Positions 1-7,293 of a stretch of 64,000 nt of DNA are shown here, one piece after another. Both the position numbers and the translations under genes were made by a program. Every line of letters begins with the position of its first letter. Position 1 is the stretch's first letter. The notes under the pieces were generated by a model. It had not been told where the DNA came from, did no database searches, and saw nothing but the letters and a program-made list of their open reading frames with translations. The stretch comes from Paenibacillus sp. J5C2022 (GTDB lineage: Bacteria > Bacillota > Bacilli > Paenibacillales > Paenibacillaceae), in assembly GCF_025567625.1 (NCBI RefSeq), contig NZ_JAOQJC010000007.1:1-64000 (forward strand), read 5' to 3'.

Positions 1-218
1 TTTGCAGAGCGTATCGTAGCCACAGCAATCCAATCAGGCTAGGAACTAGCCTTCAAGGAGGGACGAGGTTACGAGTCCCGATGATTTGAGAAGCTCGTCC
101 ATTCATTGACGAGAGGTTCACTAGTCACAATAGAGAAGATATTATATCGCTATGTGATACGGTTGTGCATATGGAAAACGGACAATTAAAAGATGTGCAA
201 TCGCCTACGCCTGTATAA
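1..218 (+). pseudogene. Decayed ABC-transporter ATP-binding protein, 3' remnant
   Basis: Frame 1 opens with ERIVATAIQSG and then a stop at 40-42. The first residues resemble the stretch after the ABC signature (QQRVAIARAI). The same frame later gives FEKLVHSLTRG. After a frame change, positions 126-218 read SHNREDIISLCDTVVHMENG, then a short tail and TAA at 216-218. That segment resembles the H-loop and C-terminal end of MacB/LolD-type ATPases. The Walker B region and D-loop are missing between the blocks, and there are at least one stop and one frameshift, so I read this as a relic. Its 5' part lies outside the window. What is seen: three conserved-looking blocks in order. What is inferred: a single former gene. 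Confidence 0.6.
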
Positions 219-236
219 CTATGTGCCTCCTCACTG

Positions 237-280
237 AAAAAAGTCTCCATCACCATTGTCGCAATGGAGATGGAGACTTT
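237..280. terminator. Bidirectional hairpin terminator
   Basis: Arms 243-257 and 263-277 pair over 15 bp with one mismatch around a 5-nt loop. The hairpin is flanked by an A-run on the left and T residues on the right. It lies between the ABC relic (+) and the aldo/keto reductase stop (-), so it could end transcripts from both sides. Confidence 0.75.
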
Positions 281-322
281 ACTTCTGCTTACCACAAATT
301 GAAAGGCCTTGATAAAGGTTGT

Positions 323-1243
323 CTACCTCTGCACGTCCTGCGGATGCGGCTCTGTGACCAGCTCCGCCGCCTTCGCATTCATCTCGACCTGCGCCGGGTC
401 CTTGCAGCCCGGAATGACAGTCGTCACCGCTGGATGCTTCAGGCACCAGGCGAGCGCCCAACTGGCCATGTCCACTCCTTCCGGCACTTCCTCGCGCGCA
501 ATCCGCTGCACTTCCTCCAGCTTCCGGCGCCGCTCTTCCGCATCGTGGCGGTGACGCGCATCGTTGCCCGCGAACTCCGCGCCCGGCTTGTACTTGCCGC
601 TCAAGTAGCCGCTTGCCAGCGGGACACGCGCCAGTACGCCGAGATCCTGTTGCTGGCAGGACGGGAAGACGCCTTCCTCCGGCTTGCGGTCAAGCCGATT
701 GTACACCACTTGTATCGTGCGAGAGCCAACCTTCTGCGAGGCGTCGGTCTGATGCGTTCGGTCGTTTTTGGAGATGGAGGTGCCCAGGAACTTGATCTTG
801 CCCGCCATCACCTGCTTATCCAGCATCGTCCACAGCTCGTCCTTGTCGAACGCTTCGTCCGGCCCGGAATGGAACTGATACAGATCGATATAGTCCGTCT
901 TCAGCGCCTTCAGCGAAGCGTCCAGCTGCTCCAGCATGCTGCCCGCGTCGAACTTGTCGGTACGGGAGAACAAGTCGTGGAATTGATGGCCGAACTTCGT
1001 GGCGATAACCCAGTCTTCGCGGTTGCGACGGCTTATGTAGTCGCCGATGAACTTCTCGGACAGATGATCGCCATAGCACTCCGCCGTGTCAATCAGGTTA
1101 ATGCCCAGCTCTTGCCCCTTGTCCAGTATCGCATCCGCTTCCGCTTGCGTATAGGTTCTCCCCCACTCCCCGCCGAACTGCCAGGTGCCGATGCCAACAA
1201 CAGATACTTTCATCTCTGTGCTTCCCAGTCTTCTGTATTTCAC
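323..1243 (-). CDS. Aldo/keto reductase
   Basis: A cytoplasmic NAD(P)H-dependent oxidoreductase of 306 residues, the usual length for a single-domain (beta/alpha)8 aldo/keto reductase. The N-terminus VKYRRLGSTEMKVS is typical of the family. From the GTG start, the catalytic tetrad can be placed as Asp52 and Tyr57 (in IDTAECYG), Lys83 (in ATKFG) and His125 (in LYQFHSG). An upstream in-frame ATG would add eight residues, but GGAAGGAG sits about nine bases before the GTG at 1243, so the GTG is the better start. The gene stands alone between a terminator and the ArsR gene. Its substrate cannot be told from sequence; the family reduces sugars, aldehydes and ketones. Confidence 0.9.
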   Translation of the reverse strand: MKYRRLGSTEMKVSVVGIGTWQFGGEWGRTYTQAEADAILDKGQELGINLIDTAECYGDHLSEKFIGDYISRRNREDWVIATKFGHQFHDLFSRTDKFDAGSMLEQLDASLKALKTDYIDLYQFHSGPDEAFDKDELWTMLDKQVMAGKIKFLGTSISKNDRTHQTDASQKVGSRTIQVVYNRLDRKPEEGVFPSCQQQDLGVLARVPLASGYLSGKYKPGAEFAGNDARHRHDAEERRRKLEEVQRIAREEVPEGVDMASWALAWCLKHPAVTTVIPGCKDPAQVEMNAKAAELVTEPHPQDVQR

Positions 1244-1363
1244 GTTGCTCGCACTCCTTCCCATCATAAGAGTTGCTTCTCAGCCTATCTTCAATTATAC
1301 GCCTAATTATCTTATGAGAGAAATACTTCGAGAAAAAGCAACGATTCGCAACAATCTGCACCG

Positions 1364-1699
1364 TTATTCCGCATGCGGCTTCTCACCGTTATTCCCCCGA
1401 TCCAGAAACTGCTCCAGCTCATCCAGCTTGCCGGACCAGAAGCGGCGATAGGATGCCAGCCAATGATCAATCTCCTTCAGCGGCTCCGGCACTATGGAAT
1501 AGATGCTCTTCTGCGAGACCGATCGAACGGCTACGAGCCCGGCTTCCCGCAATATGCGAAGATGCTTGGATACGCCCGGCTGGCTTAATTCGCAGATAGC
1601 GACGAGCTCTCCTACAGAACGCTCGCGAACGCATAGCAGATCGAGAATCTTTCTTCTGTGCGGCTCCGCCAACACTTCAAAAACCGTTCTAGTTGTCAT
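1364..1699 (-). CDS. ArsR-family winged-helix transcriptional regulator
   Basis: A 111-residue DNA-binding protein with the ArsR winged helix-turn-helix: VFEVLAEPHRRKILDLL at the N-terminus, then the recognition-helix segment LSQPGVSKHLRILREAGLV near residues 38-56. It has no evident cysteine metal site (a Cys-Val-Arg and an Ile-Cys-Glu occur, but not the CVC motif of ArsR/SmtB sensors). This matches the ArsR subgroup that pairs with SRPBCC proteins. It follows the SRPBCC gene by 27 nt on the same strand, so the two are probably co-transcribed. In most genomes the regulator comes first; here it is second. Ligand unknown. The C-terminal SYRRFWSGKLDELEQFL is typical of this subgroup. Confidence 0.88.
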   Translation of the reverse strand: MTTRTVFEVLAEPHRRKILDLLCVRERSVGELVAICELSQPGVSKHLRILREAGLVAVRSVSQKSIYSIVPEPLKEIDHWLASYRRFWSGKLDELEQFLDRGNNGEKPHAE

Positions 1700-1726
1700 C
1701 GTTCATCGCCCCATGTCCGCCCCTTC

Positions 1727-2206
1727 TTAAGTCATCATTGACGCATATAGCTTCCGCATCTCCTTCACGCGGCCGTCCGGAAAGCTGGTAAACCGCTCTT
1801 GCAGCACGGTATCCAGCACATCCAGATGCACATGCCAGCCCGACAAGAAATCAATGACGGCAGCTGACTCAGGGAAGTCGTGCGTCAATTGCAGCATGCA
1901 GCCTTCGCCTTCTTCCTTCAACATCCATCGTACCACAGAGTTCCCTGAAGACGACTCCATCCACGTGTACTCCAGCTCGTAAGGCGCTTCGACTTTTGTG
2001 AATTTGCCCGTTACCTCGTCTCCGTTATCCCATCTTAACACGAGTTGTCCATTCACATTCAAATCCAGCTCCGACTTTACGGTTAGCCATTGGGCAAGCT
2101 GATCCGGCCTTGTAATCGCCTCCCACACTTTCTCCACCGGATGCTTCAAGTAACGCTCGAAACTTACAATACGACGATTATCCCGCTGCAATACCTTGCC
2201 GTCCAT
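1727..2206 (-). CDS. SRPBCC / AHSA1-like domain protein
   Basis: A 159-residue protein with the START/Bet v1-like fold of the AHSA1 (activator of Hsp90 ATPase homologue) group. The N-terminal FERYLKHPVEKVWEAITRPDQLAQWL block and the later LEYTW and LSGWHVHLDVLD segments are diagnostic. These proteins bind small hydrophobic ligands in a deep cavity, but the ligand here is unknown. GGAGGG lies just upstream of the ATG. It is the promoter-proximal gene of a two-gene unit with the ArsR regulator downstream, an arrangement usually read as regulator plus ligand-binding partner. No signal peptide or membrane segment is visible. Confidence 0.85.
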   Translation of the reverse strand: MDGKVLQRDNRRIVSFERYLKHPVEKVWEAITRPDQLAQWLTVKSELDLNVNGQLVLRWDNGDEVTGKFTKVEAPYELEYTWMESSSGNSVVRWMLKEEGEGCMLQLTHDFPESAAVIDFLSGWHVHLDVLDTVLQERFTSFPDGRVKEMRKLYASMMT

Positions 2207-2350
2207 CCAATCCCTCCAGTAATTGTAATCGGTCTTGCTACTTTATATTACCATACGGTTATATAACTGAAAAGCAATTAATTAAAATGACTTCTCCTAA
2301 CTGCTACTCTCCAGCCTATGCTGCATGCCTTGCAGCCCAAAGCAACCGGC

Positions 2351-2393
2351 AAAAAACGCCTGCCTTCAGCCGCTAAACGGCTAGAGGCAGGCG
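2351..2393 (-). terminator. Rho-independent terminator of the TRAP operon
   Basis: On the minus strand the hairpin CGCCTGCC...GGCAGGCG (2357-2393) is followed by six T residues (2351-2356). It lies about 60 bases past the stop of the TRAP permease. The remaining intergenic DNA between 2207 and 2350 shows nothing I can assign. Confidence 0.85.
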
Positions 2394-2455
2394 ATATTTA
2401 AGGCGGCAAGCACTTAGCTTCGCTAAACGTTACTGCCACCAATTATTAACTGCAT

Positions 2456-4588
2456 TTACCCTCCCAAGCCAGATGCCCTCTCCTTGACCGCCCCCGAACG
2501 ACTTGCCGGCTCGCGCCTGCGGTACGTCAGCACGCCCAGCAGAGCAAGCACCGCAATGCCCGCCACATCCGTGATCCAGCTGCCGTGAATGAGCACAAGC
2601 GCCGCCAAGAAGGCAAGCCATCGCTCATAGCCCCTATACGCCGAGAACAGCCACTTCTGTATGAAGGAGGCGAGCGCCACAATGCCGAGCAGCGCCGTGC
2701 CGATATTGAGCGCCAGCACCCAAGGGGATACGTCCGGATTCAGCAGCAGCAAGTTGGGATTCGCGGCGAAGGCGAACGGCAGCAGCAAGGCGCCAGAATC
2801 GAACTTGAAGCCCTGCACCCCCGTGGAGATGGGATTGGCGCCGGCAATGCCCGCCGTCGCATAAGCCGGCAGATTAATCGGCGGCGTATCGTCTGCCAGC
2901 ACTCCGTAATACAGCACGAAGAGATGAGCCGTCATAACCGGCAATCCCAGCGTGACGAGCGCAGGAGCTACCATAGCGGCAAGAATGACGTAGGTCGCGG
3001 TCGTAGGAAGCCCCAGTCCCAGGATGAGACAGGCCACCACCGTCAAGACCAGCGCCGCATACAGCTGAATGGATTCGCTGTATGCCGCTGCGAAGGGCGG
3101 CAACCAGGACGAGACGTCCCGGGCGAAGCCGACGATAATATGCGGCAGCTTGCTGGAGAGTCCGGTCAGATTGACGATGCCGATCATCATCCCGGCCGTC
3201 GCGCAAGCGACAATGACGGACAACGCATTCTTCGCGGCCAGCTCCAGCCCGGCGGCCAGTTCCCGCAAGCCGAAGCGCAGCGGCTGCGTCTCCAGCTTCG
3301 CCGCCCTCTGCAGCAGTACGAACAATAACGCAATCGCGACGCCCAGCACGCACACGACCGCAATCTCCGCCGGCCATCCGAAGAGCGCGTTCATACCGTA
3401 GACCGCTGCCGACAACACTATCGCAATAAGCAGCCCGATCGGCAGCCTTCGCTGAAGCAGACTGGCGAAGTAAGCGATCACCATAAGGATGACGATGGAG
3501 AAGAAGGCGGAATTGCCCACCGTCTTGCCGGAAGCTAGGAAGAAGATAAGCACCGCTATCGGAAAAATAAGATACCCTTGCCGCAGCAGAAGTGACTTGC
3601 CGGAGACGAGCTCCTCCCGCTTCAAGCCGCTGATCCGGTTTTTGACCGCTTCGAAATGCACCATCAGCAGGATGGCCAAATAGCTGAGCAAAGCCGGAAT
3701 AAGCGCACTGCGAATGATCTCCACATACGCATAGCCGGTATATTCGATCATCAGGAATGCGGCTGCCCCCATAATCGGAGGCAGCAGCTGCCCGCTGGAA
3801 GAGGCGGCCACCTCTATGCCTCCCGCTACATGCGGCTTGAAGCCGACCTTCTTCATGAGCGGGATCGTGAACGTACCCGTCGTCACCGCATTGGCAATGG
3901 AGCTGCCGGAGATGGAGCCCAGCATGCCGCTGGATACGACTGCTGCCTTGGCGGGACCGCCCCGGTATTTCCCGAAGGCGCGCAAGGCGAGGTCGATGAA
4001 CATTTTGCCCGCACCGGTCGCCTCCAGAATCGCTCCGAACAGAATGAAGATGAATACATAGTTGGCCGACACGGTAAGCGGAGTGCCGAAGATGCCGCTC
4101 GTCGTGAAGGACATCTCGTAGAAGAATCGCTCGAAGTCGGCGCGGCTGTGCCGGAACGGATAGATGAGATATTCGCCCAGGAAGTAGTAGGCGATGAACA
4201 CGCCCGCGATAATGACGAGCGCCTTGCCGACGACCCGCCTGGTCGCCTCCAGCACGAGCACGACTAATGCAATCGCCACAAGCAGATCGACTAACGTCAT
4301 GCGGGCGCTCAAGATGGAGGGCGACTTGAGATTGATCATCATATAGATTCCAATGCCCAAGCAGCTGACCGCAAGCGCATAATCGAGCCATGCCGCATAT
4401 CGCCGCTTGCCGTCCTTCATGAGGGGATACAGCAAGTAGACGAGGCTAAGTCCGAATACAAGGTGAATGACGAGATGCGTTCGCGAGCCGACGCCGGGAA
4501 GGTAACCGAAGCCCGACGTACAGAAGTGATACAGCGACAACAAGACGCACAGCAGCAGCACAATTCCCGATCTGACCGACACAACCAT
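2456..4588 (-). CDS. TRAP transporter permease, fused small and large subunits (TAXI type)
   Basis: A 710-residue polytopic membrane protein in which the small four-helix (DctQ-like) and large twelve-helix (DctM-like) subunits are one chain, as is normal for TAXI-type TRAP systems. Hydrophobic helices run the length of the chain. GSISGSSIANAVTTGTFTIP (about residues 227-246) and LGLGLPTTATYVILAAM with the later DDTPPINLPAYATAGIAGA are hallmark DctM segments that line the substrate site. AGGAGGGG precedes the ATG. The gene begins three bases after the DUF1850 stop, so translation is probably coupled. It takes substrate from the TAXI binding protein and imports it with a sodium or proton gradient. 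The substrate is unknown; characterised TAXI systems carry glutamate, glutamine or other carboxylates. Confidence 0.93.
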   Translation of the reverse strand: MVVSVRSGIVLLLCVLLSLYHFCTSGFGYLPGVGSRTHLVIHLVFGLSLVYLLYPLMKDGKRRYAAWLDYALAVSCLGIGIYMMINLKSPSILSARMTLVDLLVAIALVVLVLEATRRVVGKALVIIAGVFIAYYFLGEYLIYPFRHSRADFERFFYEMSFTTSGIFGTPLTVSANYVFIFILFGAILEATGAGKMFIDLALRAFGKYRGGPAKAAVVSSGMLGSISGSSIANAVTTGTFTIPLMKKVGFKPHVAGGIEVAASSSGQLLPPIMGAAAFLMIEYTGYAYVEIIRSALIPALLSYLAILLMVHFEAVKNRISGLKREELVSGKSLLLRQGYLIFPIAVLIFFLASGKTVGNSAFFSIVILMVIAYFASLLQRRLPIGLLIAIVLSAAVYGMNALFGWPAEIAVVCVLGVAIALLFVLLQRAAKLETQPLRFGLRELAAGLELAAKNALSVIVACATAGMMIGIVNLTGLSSKLPHIIVGFARDVSSWLPPFAAAYSESIQLYAALVLTVVACLILGLGLPTTATYVILAAMVAPALVTLGLPVMTAHLFVLYYGVLADDTPPINLPAYATAGIAGANPISTGVQGFKFDSGALLLPFAFAANPNLLLLNPDVSPWVLALNIGTALLGIVALASFIQKWLFSAYRGYERWLAFLAALVLIHGSWITDVAGIAVLALLGVLTYRRREPASRSGAVKERASGLGG

Positions 4589-4591
4589 GCT

Positions 4592-5194
4592 TCAACCCCC
4601 TCCTAGTAAGGCTTGCCAGCGCGGCGGCTGCTGCGCCCGCACGATCAGATGCTCCCGGGCATAGGGCGGCCGATTGAGTTGCACCGTCATTCCGTGGTAC
4701 TGAAGCGTGTGCGAGTGGAGATGCGAAGGCTGAACATGGAGCTCGCCTACCGGCTCATACAATTCCCGCATCACATAATAACCTCCCGCCAGCTCCGTTA
4801 CCCCCTTCTTCACATGCGGCAGTCCGGCGCCGAAGGAACGGGTGCGGCTTTCCGTCGCCACAATCTCGCCATCATCTCCAACCATGAAGTATTCCAGCAC
4901 GGGAGACAGCTCGACGGAGTGCACATATCTTACCAGGAATGCCTCTCCCGTCTGCACATTCTCCGACCATAACACCTTCCCGCTGTCGGCCCTCACGATC
5001 TGGAGATGATAGGCGGATATCGGCTGGAGCAGCCACCAGAGAAGCACCGCAAGTGCGACTCCGATGCCGCCAGCCCTCAGAAGCTTCGCATAACAAGCAG
5101 TTGAGACGACTTCCCGCGAATCCCGGGAAGGGGCATTGCCGAGCAGCAATGCCCCTTCCTTCTTCCCTGGCCATAGCGGTCTCATCGCCGTCAC
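4592..5194 (-). CDS. DUF1850 domain protein of the TRAP-TAXI operon
   Basis: A 200-residue protein with one membrane segment near residues 42-60 (GGIGVALAVLLWWLLQPISA) and an extracytoplasmic domain. The domain carries the DUF1850 hallmark FLVRYVHSVELSPVLEYF (about residues 86-103), followed by FGAGLP and a beta-rich tail. DUF1850 proteins are repeatedly found between the binding protein and the permease of TAXI-type TRAP operons, but their role is not established. The start overlaps the TAXI stop by ATGA and the stop is three bases before the permease start, so the three genes are translated as one tight unit. The first 35 residues are unusually long and polar before the membrane segment, so a later start is possible. 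Confidence 0.85.
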   Translation of the reverse strand: MTAMRPLWPGKKEGALLLGNAPSRDSREVVSTACYAKLLRAGGIGVALAVLLWWLLQPISAYHLQIVRADSGKVLWSENVQTGEAFLVRYVHSVELSPVLEYFMVGDDGEIVATESRTRSFGAGLPHVKKGVTELAGGYYVMRELYEPVGELHVQPSHLHSHTLQYHGMTVQLNRPPYAREHLIVRAQQPPRWQALLGGG

Positions 5195-6129
5195 TTCACT
5201 TCATCGTAATACTTCTGCGCACCCGCGTGGATATCGACCGACATGCCGTCCAGCGCGGTGTCCAGCGTAATGTCCTTCCCTCTCTGATGCGTCGCCGCGA
5301 ATACGTCCAGATGCTCGAACATCGCTTTCGTCAGCTTATACACATCATCCTCCGACATATCGTCGCTGGCGACGAGCATCGCGCCTACGGCAACGGTTTT
5401 GGCATCGTTCTCCGTTCCATATACATCCTTGGGCAAGTTGAATGAGGTATAATACGGATATTTATCCGCCAGCTCCGCGATCTTCTCATCACTTATCGTT
5501 ACGATGGTCACGGCCCGGTTCGCCTTCAGCGCTTCGATGGCGCCGGTTGGCGTGCCGGCCGTAATGAACGCCGCATCGATATTGCCGTCCTGAATGCCGC
5601 CCGCCGCATCGGAGAACGCCATATATTCCACTTTAATATCATCATAGGCAATACCATGAATATCCAGAATTTGCTTCGCGTTCACCTCGGCCCCTGAGCC
5701 TTGGTCGCCTACCGCAATCCGCTTCCCTTTCAGATCGTCCACGCTTGCGATCCCGCTGTCCGCCGCCGCTACGATCTGCACCACCTCCGGATACAGCATC
5801 GCGACGCCCTTGAAGCCGTCGACCTTCGTCTGGAACATCTGCGTGCCCTGTACGGCGTAATAAGCAACGTCATTCTGAATAAGCGCCAGATCGCCCTTGC
5901 CGTCGTTCACATCGTTCACATTGACGACAGAAGCGCCGCTTGTAACGGCAGTTGCCGTCATTCCCTTGGCTTGGTCGTTAATAATCTGCGCCAGCGCGCC
6001 TCCAAGCGGATAATAAGTGCCCTGCTCCCCGCCCGTCAGGATGACCAGATCCTTATCGCCTTTGCTGCACGCGGCAGCAAGCATCACCAGCATTAAGCTT
6101 AACACCGCAAGCAAGCCCCTCTTCATCAT
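5191..6129 (-). CDS. TAXI-family TRAP transporter solute-binding lipoprotein
   Basis: The extracytoplasmic substrate receptor of the TRAP system. From the chosen start (MMKRGLLAVLSL) it has 312 residues and a lipoprotein signal peptide ending in LAAAC, giving lipidated Cys21. The mature part begins with VILTGGEQGTYYPLGGALAQ, the signature of the TAXI (TRAP-associated extracytoplasmic immunogenic) family, and continues with ALIQNDVAYYA and GKRIAVGDQGSGAE. An in-frame ATG 12 codons upstream is less likely because AGGAGG lies eight bases before the ATG at 6129. It is the first gene of the operon with the DUF1850 protein and the fused permease. Which compound it binds cannot be read from the sequence. 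Confidence 0.92.
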   Translation of the reverse strand: MMKRGLLAVLSLMLVMLAAACSKGDKDLVILTGGEQGTYYPLGGALAQIINDQAKGMTATAVTSGASVVNVNDVNDGKGDLALIQNDVAYYAVQGTQMFQTKVDGFKGVAMLYPEVVQIVAAADSGIASVDDLKGKRIAVGDQGSGAEVNAKQILDIHGIAYDDIKVEYMAFSDAAGGIQDGNIDAAFITAGTPTGAIEALKANRAVTIVTISDEKIAELADKYPYYTSFNLPKDVYGTENDAKTVAVGAMLVASDDMSEDDVYKLTKAMFEHLDVFAATHQRGKDITLDTALDGMSVDIHAGAQKYYDEVK

Positions 6130-6313
6130 TCTCATATCCTCCTCTTCTATGTATACAGGCCTCATGCCTTATAACATTGGTATGTGAGGCACCAGGCCAA
6201 TATGAGTCCAATTCCATTGGAGAGGGAGAACTTCTCGTCAGTCACCGGAGCAAGCCGGGGAATCATCCGCGGAGTCAGCCGCGGAATTGCGTTGCGGCGG
6301 GCACGGGAGTTCG

Positions 6314-7195
6314 CTAACAACTCGGAGATTCCGCATTCGCCATCGGCGCCGACTTGCTGCGGCTTCGTATCTGCCTTCGCCATTCTGCCGGGCTTTGCCC
6401 GTAATGGGATGAGAACATCCTCGTGAAGTAGTGCAGGCTGTTGAATCCTGTCTTCTGCACGATATCGCTTATGGGCATATCGCTGCCCGATAAATAACTG
6501 GCCGCGGCTCTCAGTCGCAGGTCGCGAAGATATTCGAACGGAGTCATGCCTTTATGTTTCTTAAATAGACGCACCACGTAAGAGGGATGTAAATATACGG
6601 ATTGAGCAAGTTCCTCCAGTGTAATGTCTTCCTTATACCTCGTATCCATGTAATCAATCATCAAGTCGACTGCCGCTCGACTCTTCCGCTTGTCCTTCCT
6701 TTCCCAATAAGCTGGCTCGTCCCCGGATTCGATCACAACATGGGCTATCAGCTTATAAATTTTGCGAATTTCCAGCAAACACGCTTCCTCTAGGTTCGAG
6801 TTGCGCGGAGCGTTCCCGGTCGAATGCATCGCATAAACGAACTCAATGGACAGAATAATCGAAGAAGCCGCCAGCGTTTTGGCATACACGTCATTCTGCG
6901 ACTGCATAAAGTTCCAATGATCCACTTGCTCGTCGCTAAGCGGGAAATCGTTCCACTTGTCCAGTTCAACAAAACAATATCGGATTTCGCCATAGCCGCT
7001 TTCCAGTTCATGCGGCGTAGAGGGAGGCAGAATAAACACGGCTGGCGCTTCAGCCTCGCATGTATTCCCCCTCCAGCTGAAAACAGCCCTTCCCGTGGTA
7101 ATATATAAAATTTCATGACAAGACAGATGCATCCCACCACTCGAGGTTTCCTCCGAACGTGAGAGGGAGCCCGCTCCGCAATATCGAATGTTCAA
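6314..7195 (-). CDS. AraC-family transcriptional regulator with cupin-like N-terminus
   Basis: A regulator of about 293 residues. The N-terminal half (HEILYITTGRAVFSWRG, then FILPPSTPHELE) is a cupin-type sugar-sensing domain. The C-terminal 100 residues hold the paired AraC helix-turn-helix motifs (ITLEELAQSVYLHPSYVVRLFKK and ISDIVQKTGFNSLHYFTRMF). A GTG three codons upstream overlaps the AGGAGGTG ribosome site, while TTG at 7195 is eight bases from it, so I chose TTG. It is the last minus-strand gene of the first carbohydrate locus, separated from the beta-helix gene by a hairpin. It probably controls that locus or the neighbouring TRAP operon. The start of this gene is less certain than its identity. 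Confidence 0.9.
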   Translation of the reverse strand: MNIRYCGAGSLSRSEETSSGGMHLSCHEILYITTGRAVFSWRGNTCEAEAPAVFILPPSTPHELESGYGEIRYCFVELDKWNDFPLSDEQVDHWNFMQSQNDVYAKTLAASSIILSIEFVYAMHSTGNAPRNSNLEEACLLEIRKIYKLIAHVVIESGDEPAYWERKDKRKSRAAVDLMIDYMDTRYKEDITLEELAQSVYLHPSYVVRLFKKHKGMTPFEYLRDLRLRAAASYLSGSDMPISDIVQKTGFNSLHYFTRMFSSHYGQSPAEWRRQIRSRSKSAPMANAESPSC

Positions 7196-7220
7196 CGCAA
7201 CCACCTCCTGGCTTCACTTC

Positions 7221-7259
7221 GAATAGCCCTCATCTATGCGCCGATAAATGGGGCTATTC
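7221..7259. terminator. Hairpin between beta-helix gene and AraC gene
   Basis: GAATAGCCC (7221-7229) pairs perfectly with GGGCTATTC (7251-7259). On the plus strand a T-rich tail follows; on the minus strand no T-run does, so terminator function in the direction of the genes is uncertain. Confidence 0.5.
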
Positions 7260-7293
7260 TTCTTCGAGCTATTTGAAAGAGCGTCGTTCCTCC

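Noticed and set aside
63-85. GGGAC...GTCCC stem near the left edge as an RNA gene
   Set aside because: Short, without further conserved structure; it lies inside the ABC-ATPase relic.
221-1306. Long plus-strand reading frame antisense to the aldo/keto reductase
   Set aside because: No ribosome site or family features; the minus strand holds a complete tetrad-bearing enzyme, so this is a codon-bias shadow.
6162-6383. 73-residue minus-strand frame between the TAXI gene and the AraC gene
   Set aside because: It overlaps the C-terminus of AraC, has no ribosome site and no similarity I recognise.
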